DNA of 64,000 bases from Prochlorococcus marinus XMU1412. GTDB taxonomy: Bacteria; Cyanobacteriota; Cyanobacteriia; PCC-6307; Cyanobiaceae. This document shows, piece after piece, positions 50,058 to 60,920 of this stretch. Made by a program: the position numbers and the translations under genes. The notes beneath the pieces were generated by a model. It saw only the letters and a list, made by a program, of their open reading frames with translations, did no database searches and had not been told where the DNA came from. How positions within the stretch are numbered: position 1 is the first letter of the stretch; each line of letters starts with the position of its first letter. Location: assembly GCF_017696315.1 (NCBI RefSeq), contig NZ_JAAORJ010000004.1, positions 203,125 to 267,124 of the forward strand, in the 5' to 3' direction.

Positions 50058-50589
50058 TATTTTCCAAAAATATTTTTAAAGATTATGAAGGTGATTCAAA
50101 CGTAAGCGATATTGATTAGTGAAATACAACCCAAAAATAATATGGACAACACTAGAAAGCGATTAGACCAATTTTTATTTAAACCATTAAATTTGAATTC
50201 GTTCATGCCCAAGTTCCGCTATTAGATCCGAATGTTGTCAGTATGGTCACTGCAATAAAAAGATAAGGGACAAACTTAAATGATAATTTTTTAGCTTGAG
50301 TTTTAGACATTTGTTTTTTTATCAAATATAACACAATATTACTAATCATGAAGCTATCTCCTTTTAAAAAAGACTTTTAAGGGTATTAAATCACAAAAAT
50401 GTATCATAAATGTTTAAATTTTCTTTTTTTACATTATTTCTTGTCAGCAAATGCAATAAATAATTCTATGTTTCTATCGAAAAGATTAACTATTAACAAA
50501 CGTTATCTTGATAACTGTTCCTTGGCCAAAACAATAGTCAATAAGTTGATTTTTGTTATAATAAAAAAGTTCATTTTTTCAAAAGCCTT
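50058..50589. other. Intergenic gap between murA and tRNA-Leu
   Basis: A 532-base gap. The only convincing content is a 35-codon minus-strand ORF at 50203-50310. A plus-strand ORF at 50399-50611 runs into the tRNA and looks spurious. I see no terminator hairpin after murA. Confidence 0.5.
50203..50310 (-). CDS. Small single-span membrane peptide, 35 aa
   Basis: ATG 50310; begins MSKTQAKKLS, followed by a hydrophobic stretch FVPYLFIAVTILTTF and a polar end with GSNSGTWA. The basic N-terminus and single span resemble small thylakoid or membrane subunits. No family is recognised. Possible lone gene in an otherwise empty gap. Confidence 0.5.
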   Translation of the reverse strand: MSKTQAKKLSFKFVPYLFIAVTILTTFGSNSGTWA

Positions 50590-50671
50590 GGGAGCGTGGT
50601 GGAATTGGTAGACGCACCGCACTCAAAATGCGGCACCTTCGGGTATGTCGGTTCAAGTCCGACCGCTCCCA
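50590..50671 (+). tRNA. tRNA-Leu (CAA)
   Basis: 82 nt. Acceptor pairs GGGAGCG with CGCTCCC; anticodon stem CCGCA/TGCGG with loop CTCAAAA, so anticodon CAA; long variable arm (CACCTTCGGGTAT-type); T-loop GGTTCAAGTCC. The discriminator is A. argD begins six bases later. Confidence 0.95.
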
Positions 50672-50676
50672 CTTTG

Positions 50677-51852
50677 ATGAATACCTATAGTCGATTCGAT
50701 ATATCTTTTAAAAAAGGAAAAGGTTGTTGGCTATGGGACAAAACAGGTAAGAGGTATCTAGATGCAGTCGCTGGTATAGCAACTTGTAGTCTTGGACATA
50801 GCGACAGAGTTTTAAGAAGAAGGTTATCAACTCAACTAAAAAAGATTCAGCACATTTCTAATCTCTACAACATTGAAGAACAAGAACAATTAAGCAAAAC
50901 TTTAACGAATATGAGTTGTGCTAAAAGCGTCTTCTTCTGCAATAGTGGTGCTGAAGCAAATGAATCAGCAATTAAATTAATTAAAAAATATGGTAATACA
51001 ACAAATAAAGGTAAAGAATCAATTATTCTCGCAGCAGAATCCAGCTTTCATGGAAGGACGCTTGCAGCCTTGAGTGCCACTGGACAGCCCAAATATCAAA
51101 AAGGTTTCAAACCAATGATTCAAGGGTTCAAATTTTTTAAATTTAATAATTTTGATTCTGTAAAAAAATTATTTGAAGAGTGTGAAAATAATGATCAAAA
51201 AATTTCAGGCGTTTTAGTTGAACCAATACAAGGAGAAGGCGGCGTAATTCCTGGAAGTAAAATATTTTTTAAAAGCCTGAGAGAAATATGTGATAAATAT
51301 AATTCTCTTCTCATTTTAGATGAGGTCCAAAGTGGAGTAGGTCGAACTGGGAAAATGTGGGGTTATGAAAATTTAGGAATTGAACCAGATGGATTCACCC
51401 TCGCTAAAGGATTAGGAGGAGGTCATGCAATTGGAGCATTATTGGTAAAAGAAAAAGCCAACATTTTTTCTCCAGGAGATCATGCAAGCACTTTTGGAGG
51501 GAACCCATTTGCCTGTAAAGCTGCCCTAACTGTATTAGAAGAAATAAATAGAAGAAATATTATCAATAATGTTTATCTAAGAGGGGAACAATTAAGTGCT
51601 GGGTTTGAAGAATTGTCAAAAAAATTTCCGAATATTATTATTGGGAAAAGAGGTTTAGGTTTAATTCAAGGTCTTGTGATCAATGATGATTATGCTGATG
51701 CAAAAAAAATTACATTAAAAGCTTTTGATAAAGGATTACTGGTAGTTCCTGCAGGAGGAAATGTTGTAAGGATTGTCCCACCATTAGTTATATCTCGAAG
51801 AGAAATTAATATTCTTTTGGATAAGCTAAATTCAATTTTTGAAGAGTTGTAG
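50677..51852 (+). CDS. argD: Acetylornithine aminotransferase
   Basis: 391 aa from ATG 50677. A longer reading from 50596 starts inside the tRNA and is an artefact. The PLP lysine lies in TLAKGLGGGHAIGA; ILDEVQSGVGRTG is conserved. Works in arginine synthesis together with argF at 12068. Confidence 0.95.
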   Translation: MNTYSRFDISFKKGKGCWLWDKTGKRYLDAVAGIATCSLGHSDRVLRRRLSTQLKKIQHISNLYNIEEQEQLSKTLTNMSCAKSVFFCNSGAEANESAIKLIKKYGNTTNKGKESIILAAESSFHGRTLAALSATGQPKYQKGFKPMIQGFKFFKFNNFDSVKKLFEECENNDQKISGVLVEPIQGEGGVIPGSKIFFKSLREICDKYNSLLILDEVQSGVGRTGKMWGYENLGIEPDGFTLAKGLGGGHAIGALLVKEKANIFSPGDHASTFGGNPFACKAALTVLEEINRRNIINNVYLRGEQLSAGFEELSKKFPNIIIGKRGLGLIQGLVINDDYADAKKITLKAFDKGLLVVPAGGNVVRIVPPLVISRREINILLDKLNSIFEEL

Positions 51853-51863
51853 CAATTTAAATT

Positions 51864-53096
51864 TTGAAAAATGCAAATTTAAAAATTTTTGAATTATTTT
51901 CTCCTAAATATGAAAGGGATAATATCAAGTTAGGTTTATCAAGAATTAAAAAAGTACTTCAAGAACTTGGTAATCCTTGCAAGAATATCCCTGCTATACA
52001 TATTATTGGAACCAATGGAAAAGGATCAATCGCGGCATATTTAGAAAGTATACTTTTTGAAGCTAAAAAGAATTTCGGTGTGACGACATCTCCTCATCTT
52101 TTGGATGTCTGCGAGAGGATTAGAGTTAATAAAAAAAATATTAATAAAACTGATTTTGAAAAAATCTATAGATTAATAGAAAAAAAATTTTTAACATTTG
52201 AATTAACTCCTTTTGAAAAAATCATTTGCTGCGCACTAACTTTTTTTGACCATAAAAAAGTTGAATTACTCATTCTTGAAGCAGGCTTAGGGGGAAGATT
52301 AGACGCGACAACAGCCCATAAATTTAGACCAATCATTGCTATTGGGAATATTGGCTTAGACCATAAAGAATTTCTTGGAGATACTATTGAAAAAATTGCC
52401 GAAGAAAAATTAGCAGTCATTGAAAAAAACTCAATTGTCATCTCATGCAATCAAAATAGTCAAGTTGAAAATTTAATAACCAAAAAAGTTAAAGAGGTAG
52501 GAGCAGAAATTATTTGGAAAGATTCAATTTCAAACAGCTATGAGCTTGGATTAAAAGGAATTTTTCAAAAGCAAAATGCTTCGGTAGCTGTTGGAGCAAT
52601 TGAAGCACTGAATAATTTGGGATTTAATATAAAAGAAAAATACATATCTGAAGGTCTTAAAAAGACAACTTGGAACGGAAGGCTAGAAATAATAAATTAT
52701 TTCAACAAAGAAATTCTCGTGGATTGTGCGCATAATTATCCTGCTGCAAAAGCACTCTCTAATGAGCGAAGCAATTGGGAGAATGAAGATAAAGGAATTT
52801 ATTGGATTTTAGGTGTCCAAAGACAAAAAGATATTTACGCAATATTAAAAACACTTCTAAAGAAAAATGATCGCTTATTACTTGTGCCAGTTCCAAACCA
52901 ACCTAGTTGGCAATTAAATGATCTCTCTCAGATTAAAGAAATTGACTTTCAAAAAACAATTGAATTTAAAACATTTGAACTTGCCATTGAGTATTTATTT
53001 TCCCTAGAAAAATGGCCACCTAATCATCCTGTTCTAACAGGTTCTATTTTTTTAGTTGCTGAATTTATTAAATTTGTTAATAAAGAAAAATGTTAA
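51864..53096 (+). CDS. folC: Folylpolyglutamate synthase/dihydrofolate synthase
   Basis: 410 aa, TTG start at 51864. Mur-ligase-like ATP site GTNGKGSIAAYLE (about 48), LEAGLGGRLDATT and WNGRLEIINYF. Adds glutamate to folate. Overlaps the convergent oxidase gene by four bases. Confidence 0.93.
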   Translation: MKNANLKIFELFSPKYERDNIKLGLSRIKKVLQELGNPCKNIPAIHIIGTNGKGSIAAYLESILFEAKKNFGVTTSPHLLDVCERIRVNKKNINKTDFEKIYRLIEKKFLTFELTPFEKIICCALTFFDHKKVELLILEAGLGGRLDATTAHKFRPIIAIGNIGLDHKEFLGDTIEKIAEEKLAVIEKNSIVISCNQNSQVENLITKKVKEVGAEIIWKDSISNSYELGLKGIFQKQNASVAVGAIEALNNLGFNIKEKYISEGLKKTTWNGRLEIINYFNKEILVDCAHNYPAAKALSNERSNWENEDKGIYWILGVQRQKDIYAILKTLLKKNDRLLLVPVPNQPSWQLNDLSQIKEIDFQKTIEFKTFELAIEYLFSLEKWPPNHPVLTGSIFLVAEFIKFVNKEKC

Positions 53097-54445
53097 ATTT
53101 TAAATTGTTCTTTTACTTCCCAACCTTCCAATTTCCCTGGATTTAATAGCCCTTTAGGATCAAATCTTAATTTCGCTTTTACTTGATCTGCATCCACAAC
53201 TCCGAGACCTCCGCCTTCAACTGTTAAAACATGAGGATTAAAAATAAAAGCACCAAGTTTCTTGCAATCTTCCATTATTTCATTTAATTCTTCTGCCCCA
53301 TTCCACTTTAATACAGGCAAAGCCGCTAATCGCTGTGATCCTTGTTGAGAAACTGCCTCTAAATGCCAAAGAACTTTTTTACCCCATTTTTTTCTAAAAA
53401 AATTAATTAATTCTAGTTCATTATTAAGTGGCAAAAGCATCTGTAAATACGTCCAATTTTTATCTCTAGACCTCATATGAAGAGTTGTATGATTCCATAC
53501 GACTTCAGAAATTCCATTAGCGAGCTTTTCTTCTTCCCCAAGTAGGGCGGATTCAACTTTAAATTTTTTACAAATTAGCTCGATGGTTTTTATTCCATCA
53601 AGCGTAGATTGAATTAATATCTTGTGACTTCTAGATTTACTTTTAAACCATTTTGGCATTTGATCTACAATTTCTTCTTCAAGAATTGCTCCTAATTTCA
53701 GATTAATTGCTGCGCTAGTAAGAGTTTTTAATATTTCTATTGTTTTTTCAAATTCAATACAGTCGATAACTAATGAATACCACTTACGTTTGATATCAGT
53801 AGCAAGTAATAAAGAAGTAATTATTCCATTAGTCCCATAAGCATGATTTAGAGGTTCGGATTCTTCAGCATCAAATTTTAATAATTCAGGTTTTTCATTC
53901 ATCGTTACTGCCTCTAGACCTATAAGATTTCCTGGATCTCTTAAAAATCCCCACCTAATGGAACCAATACCTCCAGATCCACCTGCAATAAAACCTCCAA
54001 TTGTTGCAGTTTTCCAAGTACTAGGAAGTAACCTCAATTCCCTCCCATATTTCTCTAATTGTTTATTCAAATCTCCCATAACACAGCCAGACTGTACTTT
54101 TACAAAGCCTGTATCTGGATCAAATTCTTCTAACTTATTAAATTGACTCATCTGCATTACTACTCCTTTAAATAATGGGACAGCTTGTCCATAATTACCT
54201 GTACCTGAACCCCTTAAAGTAAGTGGGATAGATAATTCCCAACAAATTTCTGCTACTTCCTTTACCGCTTTGTGATCACTAGGTCTTACCACTAAATCAG
54301 CAATACATTCATCTAATTTTTCAGTAAGAATTGGAGAGTAGTTATAAAAATCTTTTGAAAGTCTTTTTACATCTGATTTATTTTCAATGATCTCTAAGTT
54401 TTTGACTTCTCTAAATTTGTCTATAAATTTAAGTTTTGATATCAT
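53093..54445 (-). CDS. FAD-binding oxidase (GlcD-like)
   Basis: 450 aa of the VAO/PCMH type. FAD site LTLRGSGTGNYGQAVPLF (about 75) and the ATIGGFIAGGSGGIGSIRWG block are seen. The C-terminal region ends in FDPKGLLNPGKL, typical of glycolate-oxidase-type subunits. Substrate not decided; a 2-hydroxyacid is likely. Confidence 0.85.
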   Translation of the reverse strand: MISKLKFIDKFREVKNLEIIENKSDVKRLSKDFYNYSPILTEKLDECIADLVVRPSDHKAVKEVAEICWELSIPLTLRGSGTGNYGQAVPLFKGVVMQMSQFNKLEEFDPDTGFVKVQSGCVMGDLNKQLEKYGRELRLLPSTWKTATIGGFIAGGSGGIGSIRWGFLRDPGNLIGLEAVTMNEKPELLKFDAEESEPLNHAYGTNGIITSLLLATDIKRKWYSLVIDCIEFEKTIEILKTLTSAAINLKLGAILEEEIVDQMPKWFKSKSRSHKILIQSTLDGIKTIELICKKFKVESALLGEEEKLANGISEVVWNHTTLHMRSRDKNWTYLQMLLPLNNELELINFFRKKWGKKVLWHLEAVSQQGSQRLAALPVLKWNGAEELNEIMEDCKKLGAFIFNPHVLTVEGGGLGVVDADQVKAKLRFDPKGLLNPGKLEGWEVKEQFKI

Positions 54446-54483
54446 TAATAAAAATTTTTATGCTTTGTATATAAATTAGCCAA

Positions 54484-55719
54484 TTAGCAATATAAATCGC
54501 CATTTATAAATACTTTTCTCTTTAAATTGAACGAAAAAACATCTGCCCATCTTTGTGCATCTAAAATCACAAAATCAGCAGGACAACCTTTTTTAATTAA
54601 ACCATCCCATTTTAAATTTAATAATCTGCTTGGAGCTAAAAAAATAGAAGATAGAGTCATTCTCTCCCAGGGATTTAGCTGAAGCATAGGCATCGAGCAA
54701 GACAACGTATAAAAAGGGTCAAAATTACCAAATGGGTACCAAGGGTCTTGAACATTATCACTACCAAGAGATACGTCCACATGTGATTTTTGTAATTGCT
54801 TTATTGGCGCAACTGGTCTTTTTAATGAAGTAGTTTTATTACTTCGATTAAGAAGCCAAAAATTTGTTAGGGGTAACGCAATAACCTTAATATTTTTCTC
54901 AGCCATTTTTTCCCCTAAATTTAAAATCTCTCTATTACTGAGAGAAATAAGACTACTCAAATGACTACAAGTGATCGGAATACTATTAATATTTAAATTT
55001 TCGATTGTTTCTAATAAAACTTTTATTCCAGCTCCAGGTTCAATAATTGATTCATCTATATGCAAATCAATTTCTAATTTATAGTTACTCGCTAGAAGAA
55101 GCATCTTTGCTAGAAATTTTCTTGTATCTTTTTTATTGAAAGGGGGTACAATAACACCGCCTAAAATGCCTCCATTAGAAGAAAATATTTTTGCCAAATC
55201 TTTTCCATCTGTTGTATCCCAGAATTCCAATGGAGCAAGAGCAACGTATTGTAAAGTCAACTCAGATGAAAATTTTTTTTGTAATTTAAAAAGTTCAATC
55301 CAAATATCAATAGATTGACCTTTGTATGTATCAATATGGCTTCTAATTGCTCGGTATCCATTTTGTATGGCAAGTTTTAATGATTTCTCAACTCTTTCAA
55401 GAACCTTATCTGTAGTTCTAGTTTTATGTTCTTCAAGATTTACTGATAATGCTCCTCCATAGTTTGATTCCAGATTAGGAAAGTCTGCCCATGTAAAAGA
55501 TTTATCAAAATGCGAATGCGTTTCAACAAATCTTGGGAATAAAATATTTTTTGGTTTTGTAATTTTATTTTTTAAAGGCTTTAACTCAGAAACAAATCCA
55601 TCCTCCCAACTGATAGAAACTGAACATAAATCCTCTACATCGATAATGAGGTTATCTAGATCTTCTATTAAGCAAAGGCTTCTAGGAATAAGAACCTCAG
55701 CTGTCCTGAAATTACTCAA
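54484..55719 (-). CDS. Cytosine deaminase-like amidohydrolase
   Basis: 411 aa. Metal and catalytic motifs: HSHFDKSF (first His pair), IRSHIDTY, LDLHIDES and SLGSDNVQDPW (Asp). These are the amidohydrolase features of the CodA/cytosine deaminase branch. The substrate may be cytosine or another cyclic amidine. Confidence 0.85.
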   Translation of the reverse strand: MSNFRTAEVLIPRSLCLIEDLDNLIIDVEDLCSVSISWEDGFVSELKPLKNKITKPKNILFPRFVETHSHFDKSFTWADFPNLESNYGGALSVNLEEHKTRTTDKVLERVEKSLKLAIQNGYRAIRSHIDTYKGQSIDIWIELFKLQKKFSSELTLQYVALAPLEFWDTTDGKDLAKIFSSNGGILGGVIVPPFNKKDTRKFLAKMLLLASNYKLEIDLHIDESIIEPGAGIKVLLETIENLNINSIPITCSHLSSLISLSNREILNLGEKMAEKNIKVIALPLTNFWLLNRSNKTTSLKRPVAPIKQLQKSHVDVSLGSDNVQDPWYPFGNFDPFYTLSCSMPMLQLNPWERMTLSSIFLAPSRLLNLKWDGLIKKGCPADFVILDAQRWADVFSFNLKRKVFINGDLYC

Positions 55720-55847
55720 ATTTTTAAATTTTCTTTTATTTTAAATCATAAGAAAACTTTACTGAATTAGAAAATAATTCAAATTTCTCTAAAAGATAAA
55801 AATAACTATGAAAAATTACCCTTGAGTTGTTAAATTTATAAATGTGA

Positions 55848-55921
55848 GGCGGGCGTCGCCAAGTGGTTAAGGCAGCGGCTTGTGGCGCCGCTATTCGGGG
55901 GTTCGAATCCCCTCGCTCGCC
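55848..55921 (+). tRNA. tRNA-His (GTG)
   Basis: 74 nt with an encoded extra G at position -1 pairing C73, the identity mark of tRNA-His. Acceptor pairs GCGGGCG with CGCTCGC (one G-T). Anticodon stem GCGGC/GCCGC with loop TTGTGGC gives GTG; T-loop TTCGAAT. Confidence 0.95.
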
Positions 55922-55993
55922 CTCAAAAATATTGCAGCAAAATTATTTAACTTGTAATTTTGAATTAATGAATCATAAAAAATTCCTAGCAAA

Positions 55994-57388
55994 GTGCTAA
56001 CAAAAACAAAATCAGACGAAAAAAAAACTCAAAAGAATTCAACTACCGGCAGTTATTGGATAACCACATTTGGATGCCAAATGAATAAGGCTGATTCTGA
56101 GAGAATGGCTGGGACATTAGAGAAAATGGGATACACCAGAGCAGATAATGAATTAAATGCGGATTTGGTCTTGTACAATACATGTACTATTAGAGATAAT
56201 GCAGAGCAAAAAGTTTATAGCTTTCTAGGAAGACAAGCAAAAAGAAAGCACAAAACACCTAGCTTAAAACTTGTTGTTGCAGGTTGTCTTGCTCAGCAAG
56301 AAGGAGAATCCTTACTAAGGAGAGTCCCAGAACTTGACCTAGTAATGGGCCCCCAACATGTAAATAACCTTGAGAATCTTCTGGGGAAAGTTGATTTAGG
56401 AAATCAAGTTGCTGCTACAGAAGAAACCTTCATTTCTGAAGACATAACAAGTGCCAGAAGAGAAAGCTCTATTTGTGGCTGGGTTAATATCATCTATGGA
56501 TGTAATGAAAGATGTTCATATTGTGTAGTACCGTCTGTCAGAGGAAAAGAACAATCAAGATATCCAAATGCGATAAAAAGTGAGATCCAAAAATTAGCTG
56601 ATGATAATTTTAAAGAAATTACTCTTTTGGGTCAGAACATTGATGCTTATGGTAGAGACCTTCCAGGGACAACAAAAGAGGGGAGAAAAGAGAATACCCT
56701 AACTGATCTTTTGTATTATATTCATGATGTTAAAGGAATTCGCAGAATAAGATTTGCTACTAGTCATCCAAGATATTTTTCAAAAAGGTTGATTCAAGCT
56801 TGTTATGAACTTGATAAAGTCTGTGAACATTTCCATATCCCCTTCCAAAGTGGAAATGATGAAATTTTGAAGCAAATGTCTAGAGGATATTCAATTAAAA
56901 AGTATAAAAATATTATCGAGAACATAAGGTCATTAATGCCAGATGCATCAATCACTGCTGACGCGATAGTTGCTTTTCCAGGAGAAACCGAACAACAATA
57001 TCAAGATACATTAAAGCTAATATCAGAAATCGGCTTTGATCAGGTGAATACAGCAGCATACTCTCCAAGACCAAATACGCCTGCAGCAGTTTGGACGAAT
57101 CAACTTTCGGAAGAGGTAAAAAAAGCTAGATTAAAGGAAATTAATGATTTGGTCGAGAAAACTGCTAGGAGTAGAAATCAAAGATATATCAATAATATCG
57201 AAAGCATTTTGATTGAGGGTTTAAATCCAAAAAATTCCTCTCAAATCATGGGTAGAACTAGAACAAATAGATTAACTTTCGTAGAGATTCCAAAAAACAT
57301 TAACTTTAATTTTTCGTTGGGAGATGAGATAAATGTCAAAATAAATGAAGCAAGACCTTTCTCTTTAACAGGAGAACTTTCTTTATAA
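55994..57388 (+). CDS. miaB: tRNA-2-methylthio-N6-dimethylallyladenosine synthase
   Basis: 464 aa from GTG. N-terminal UPF0004 cysteines ([26 protein letters not shown]), radical SAM motif [11 protein letters not shown] (about 169-179) and a C-terminal TRAM domain. Methylthiolates A37 of tRNA. Confidence 0.96.
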   Translation: MLTKTKSDEKKTQKNSTTGSYWITTFGCQMNKADSERMAGTLEKMGYTRADNELNADLVLYNTCTIRDNAEQKVYSFLGRQAKRKHKTPSLKLVVAGCLAQQEGESLLRRVPELDLVMGPQHVNNLENLLGKVDLGNQVAATEETFISEDITSARRESSICGWVNIIYGCNERCSYCVVPSVRGKEQSRYPNAIKSEIQKLADDNFKEITLLGQNIDAYGRDLPGTTKEGRKENTLTDLLYYIHDVKGIRRIRFATSHPRYFSKRLIQACYELDKVCEHFHIPFQSGNDEILKQMSRGYSIKKYKNIIENIRSLMPDASITADAIVAFPGETEQQYQDTLKLISEIGFDQVNTAAYSPRPNTPAAVWTNQLSEEVKKARLKEINDLVEKTARSRNQRYINNIESILIEGLNPKNSSQIMGRTRTNRLTFVEIPKNINFNFSLGDEINVKINEARPFSLTGELSL

Positions 57389-57399
57389 ATTTTTTTTAA

Positions 57400-58467
57400 A
57401 TGATCGGGGGACAGAAAAAATGTATTGGGTTAATATTTGGCGGGCATTCCAATGAACATGAAGTATCGATATCCTCTGCAAAAACAGTTTTTCAAGCATT
57501 TAATGCAAAAATTAATAAAGAACGCTTTATTGTTAAAACCTTTTACATAAACAAAAATGGAGATTGGCTTGATAGTGAAATTTCAGAAAAAATCCTAATT
57601 GGTGAAATTGAAAACTATAAAACAAAAAAACAAGAAATTTTTAATCAAGAAAAAATTAACTTCCTTGACGGAATTGAATTTCAAAATATTGATGTTTGGT
57701 TTCCTCTTTTACATGGATTTAATGGTGAAGACGGATCAATTCATGGCTTAATTAGATTTACAAAGAAACCTTTAGTCGGGTGCGGAATTATTGGCTCTGC
57801 ACTTGGAATGGATAAAATATTGATGAAAACAATTTTCTCAAATCTTAAACTTCCACAAGTTAAATATCTTGTTTTTCAAAATGAAGATCTAAATGATAAG
57901 CAAGTAAAAAATAAAATAATTAATGAAATTTTAAAAAAATTAAAATTTCCTGTTTTTGTTAAACCATCGAACTCTGGATCATCTCTTGGCATCTCTAAAG
58001 TCAAAAATGAATCGGAAATATTACTAGCATTAGAAAAGGCTCGGGAAATAGATCCAAGAATCTTAATAGAGGAAGGTTTAGAGGTAAGAGAGATTGAATG
58101 CGGGATAATTGGGAATTCAAAACTCTTAACCTCTGAGATAGGCGAGGTAAATTACAAAAGTGATTGGTATGATTACGATTCAAAATATAAATCAAAAAAT
58201 AAAATAATTATCCCAGCCGAAATAGATTCTAAAATCAAAAAAGAAATTAAAGAAATTGCTATTAAAAGTTGTAGAGCACTAAATATTTTCGGTTTTGCAA
58301 GAGTAGATTTCTTTTTAGAAAAATCTTCAAATAAAATTTTACTAAATGAAATAAATACAATCCCTGGTTTTACAAAAAACAGTATGTTTCCAATGCTTTG
58401 GGAAGCTTCAGGTTTAAAAATTGAACAACTTGTGGCTAAACTAGTAGAAATATCTTTAGATTTGTAA
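57400..58467 (+). CDS. ddl: D-alanine-D-alanine ligase
   Basis: 355 aa ATP-grasp ligase. GGHSNEHEVSISSA at the N-terminus, VFVKPSNSGSSLGI and LLNEINTIPGFTKNSMFP at the ATP/Mg end. Makes the D-Ala-D-Ala end of peptidoglycan precursors. First gene of a ddl-hypothetical-ftsQ-ftsZ series. Confidence 0.96.
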   Translation: MIGGQKKCIGLIFGGHSNEHEVSISSAKTVFQAFNAKINKERFIVKTFYINKNGDWLDSEISEKILIGEIENYKTKKQEIFNQEKINFLDGIEFQNIDVWFPLLHGFNGEDGSIHGLIRFTKKPLVGCGIIGSALGMDKILMKTIFSNLKLPQVKYLVFQNEDLNDKQVKNKIINEILKKLKFPVFVKPSNSGSSLGISKVKNESEILLALEKAREIDPRILIEEGLEVREIECGIIGNSKLLTSEIGEVNYKSDWYDYDSKYKSKNKIIIPAEIDSKIKKEIKEIAIKSCRALNIFGFARVDFFLEKSSNKILLNEINTIPGFTKNSMFPMLWEASGLKIEQLVAKLVEISLDL

Positions 58468-58477
58468 TTTAAATCAA

Positions 58478-58888
58478 ATGTTGCATGGACTACTTTGGTT
58501 ACCATTACTTTTAATCTTCATTTTATTAACTGCACTTGGATGGTTAGAAAGAAGAAGGCAAAATCTTTTTAGAAGTTGGGCTAGTGATTCTGAACTGTGC
58601 AAGTTGGATAGCTCATGTGCAGCGTCTTTAAAAAATGGGGAGTTAAAGTGGAGTGCATTTGAAGCCGGTAAATTTGAAGAAAAAGATTGTTTTACGATCA
58701 AGAAACTGGAATTAGTTGAATTAATGGCACTAACTTCAGGTGAAGCTCCTCTAACGAGTGAATCTCAAGGTAAGTGTAGGTTGAGATTAGTAGGGGATGG
58801 AAAAGAGATGGATGTACCATTTTCAGATGCAGAGCAAGCGAGAGAATGGATGGACCAACTGATGGAAAAAGCTCGATGTGATTTGTGA
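58478..58888 (+). CDS. Conserved cyanobacterial hypothetical protein before ftsQ
   Basis: 136 aa. One N-terminal membrane segment (LLWLPLLLIFILLTALGWL) then a soluble domain with CKLDSSCAA and WMDQLMEKARCDL. It overlaps the ftsQ start by four bases and so is likely co-translated with division genes. Confidence 0.75.
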   Translation: MLHGLLWLPLLLIFILLTALGWLERRRQNLFRSWASDSELCKLDSSCAASLKNGELKWSAFEAGKFEEKDCFTIKKLELVELMALTSGEAPLTSESQGKCRLRLVGDGKEMDVPFSDAEQAREWMDQLMEKARCDL

Positions 58889-59610
58889 AAAACAAAAAAG
58901 GAATCAAAAATAGAAGCTTTTTTTTTCTAATTTCATTTTTATTTTTAACAAGCTTATTAAGCACAAAAACACTTAAAAAAGTTGATACTCAGGATATTAG
59001 GGTTTCTGGTAGTGAATTATTTTCGCAAAATGATGTGATAAAAAATTCATCTTTAAATTTTCCTATCCGATTAATTTTTGTTGAAACTAATTTGCTAGAA
59101 AAAGAGTTAAAACAAAATTTATCTCTCAAGAATGTTTCGGTAAGTAGAGAACTATTTCCTTTTGGTTTGAAAGTTCATATTAATTCAAGAACTCCAATAG
59201 CTTACGGTGAGAGAATATTAAACGACGAAAAAATTTTAGGCTTCATTGATAAAGATGGAATTTTTATAAAAAAACAAAATGTGGATGAAAAAAATTTGAA
59301 TAAATTAACCATAAAAGTTTTTGGGTGGAAAGAAAAATTTAAAAAAATATTATCTGAAATTTTTATTGCTATAGATAATTATGAATTAGATATAGTTAAC
59401 ATAACTTTTTCATCCGATGGGTTTCTAACTGTTGAGGAAAAAGATTTAAAAACAATATTCTTAGGATTTAAGCCAAATTTAATCAACAATCAATTTCAAA
59501 AAATCAATTATCTTAAAAATGAATTTAAGAAAAATAGCTTTTCCAAAAAAATAGATAATATTGATCTTACTAATCCAGATAAACCAAAAATAAAAGTGTT
59601 CAAACCCTAA
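58885..59610 (+). CDS. ftsQ: Cell division protein FtsQ
   Basis: 241 aa, GTG start overlapping the previous stop. One membrane segment (about 12-28), then a POTRA-like domain (IRVSGSELFSQNDVIKNSSL...). Weak sequence conservation is usual; location just before ftsZ supports the call. Divisome scaffold. Confidence 0.87.
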   Translation: MKNKKGIKNRSFFFLISFLFLTSLLSTKTLKKVDTQDIRVSGSELFSQNDVIKNSSLNFPIRLIFVETNLLEKELKQNLSLKNVSVSRELFPFGLKVHINSRTPIAYGERILNDEKILGFIDKDGIFIKKQNVDEKNLNKLTIKVFGWKEKFKKILSEIFIAIDNYELDIVNITFSSDGFLTVEEKDLKTIFLGFKPNLINNQFQKINYLKNEFKKNSFSKKIDNIDLTNPDKPKIKVFKP

Positions 59611-59789
59611 TATTTGAAAAAGGATTTTGAGTAATTTTTTTTAATTATTGTAGTGTTGATATGGGTTTTGCATTCAAAACAAAATATTTAATAAATAAAT
59701 ATTTTTAGGATTTTCCTCAACAAATTCCTACATATGAGCGCAGTAAGTTCATAATGCACCCAATACTAGTAAAAGATTCCTATTAAGAG

Positions 59790-60905
59790 ATGAGCTTCGG
59801 TAACAATCCAAACTTTGATCAATCGAGAGAAATCCTTCCAAGCCAAAACGCCAAAATAGAAGTTATTGGTGTAGGTGGTGGTGGCAGTAATGCAGTCAAT
59901 AGAATGATAAATAGTGATTTAGATGGTGTTTCATTTAGAGTCCTCAATACCGATGCACAAGCTCTACTACAATCTTCTGCAGAAAGTAGAGTTCAACTTG
60001 GACAAAACCTCACTAGAGGTTTAGGTGCAGGTGGGAATCCAAGTATTGGACAAAAAGCAGCCGAAGAATCCAAAGAAGAGCTTCAACAAGCTTTAGAGGG
60101 ATCTGATTTAGTTTTTATAGCCGCTGGAATGGGTGGAGGAACTGGTACTGGTGCTGCTCCCGTTGTTGCAGAAGTAGCCAAACAAAGTGGGGCGCTTACA
60201 GTAGGTATAGTAACCAAACCATTTTCTTTTGAAGGGAAAAGAAGAATGCGTCAAGCAGAGGAGGGGATCGCAAGACTAGCTGAAAACGTTGATACTCTTA
60301 TAGTTATTCCAAATGACCGATTAAAAGACGTTATAGCAGGAGCTCCTCTTCAAGAAGCATTTAGGAATGCTGATGATGTTCTGAGGATGGGAGTCAAAGG
60401 TATTAGTGACATAATTACTTGCCCGGGATTAGTTAATGTTGATTTTGCAGACGTTAGATCAGTTATGACTGAGGCTGGCACTGCACTTCTCGGCATAGGT
60501 ATAGGTTCAGGAAGATCGAGAGCTATAGAGGCAGCACAGGCAGCAATGAATAGTCCTTTATTAGAAGCAGCAAGAATTGACGGAGCTAAAGGCTGCGTTA
60601 TAAATATTACTGGAGGCAAAGACATGACTTTAGAAGACATGACTTCTGCATCTGAAATTATTTATGATGTTGTTGATCAAGAAGCGAATATTATTGTTGG
60701 TGCGGTAGTCGATGAGGCAATGGAAGGGGAGATACAAGTTACTGTAATTGCTACAGGATTTGAAACAACCCAACCATTAAACCAGCAAAGAATAAAAAAC
60801 AGATTATCTAATCAACCCTTATATAATTATTCCGAAAATAAAGAATCAGGAGCTAGTATTCCTGAATTTTTGAGATTAAGGCAAAATAAAAAAGATATAG
60901 GTTAA
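59790..60905 (+). CDS. ftsZ: Cell division protein FtsZ
   Basis: 371 aa tubulin-like GTPase. [15 protein letters not shown], the tubulin signature [14 protein letters not shown] (about 116-129) and synergy loop motifs are present. The C-terminal peptide [11 protein letters not shown] contacts partners such as Ftn2/ARC6. A 179-base gap before it presumably holds its own promoter. Confidence 0.97.
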   Translation: MSFGNNPNFDQSREILPSQNAKIEVIGVGGGGSNAVNRMINSDLDGVSFRVLNTDAQALLQSSAESRVQLGQNLTRGLGAGGNPSIGQKAAEESKEELQQALEGSDLVFIAAGMGGGTGTGAAPVVAEVAKQSGALTVGIVTKPFSFEGKRRMRQAEEGIARLAENVDTLIVIPNDRLKDVIAGAPLQEAFRNADDVLRMGVKGISDIITCPGLVNVDFADVRSVMTEAGTALLGIGIGSGRSRAIEAAQAAMNSPLLEAARIDGAKGCVINITGGKDMTLEDMTSASEIIYDVVDQEANIIVGAVVDEAMEGEIQVTVIATGFETTQPLNQQRIKNRLSNQPLYNYSENKESGASIPEFLRLRQNKKDIG

Positions 60906-60920
60906 AAGGTAAAATAGAGT

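Noticed and set aside
50399-50611. 70-aa plus-strand ORF before tRNA-Leu
   Set aside because: It runs into the tRNA gene and has random AT-rich composition.
50596-50676. N-terminal extension of argD
   Set aside because: It is a translation of the tRNA-Leu gene.
55847-55854. tRNA-His lacking its extra G
   Set aside because: A first reading with a seven-base acceptor suggested this. Aligning positions 8-12 and the T-stem shows that 55848 is the encoded G at -1, pairing C73.
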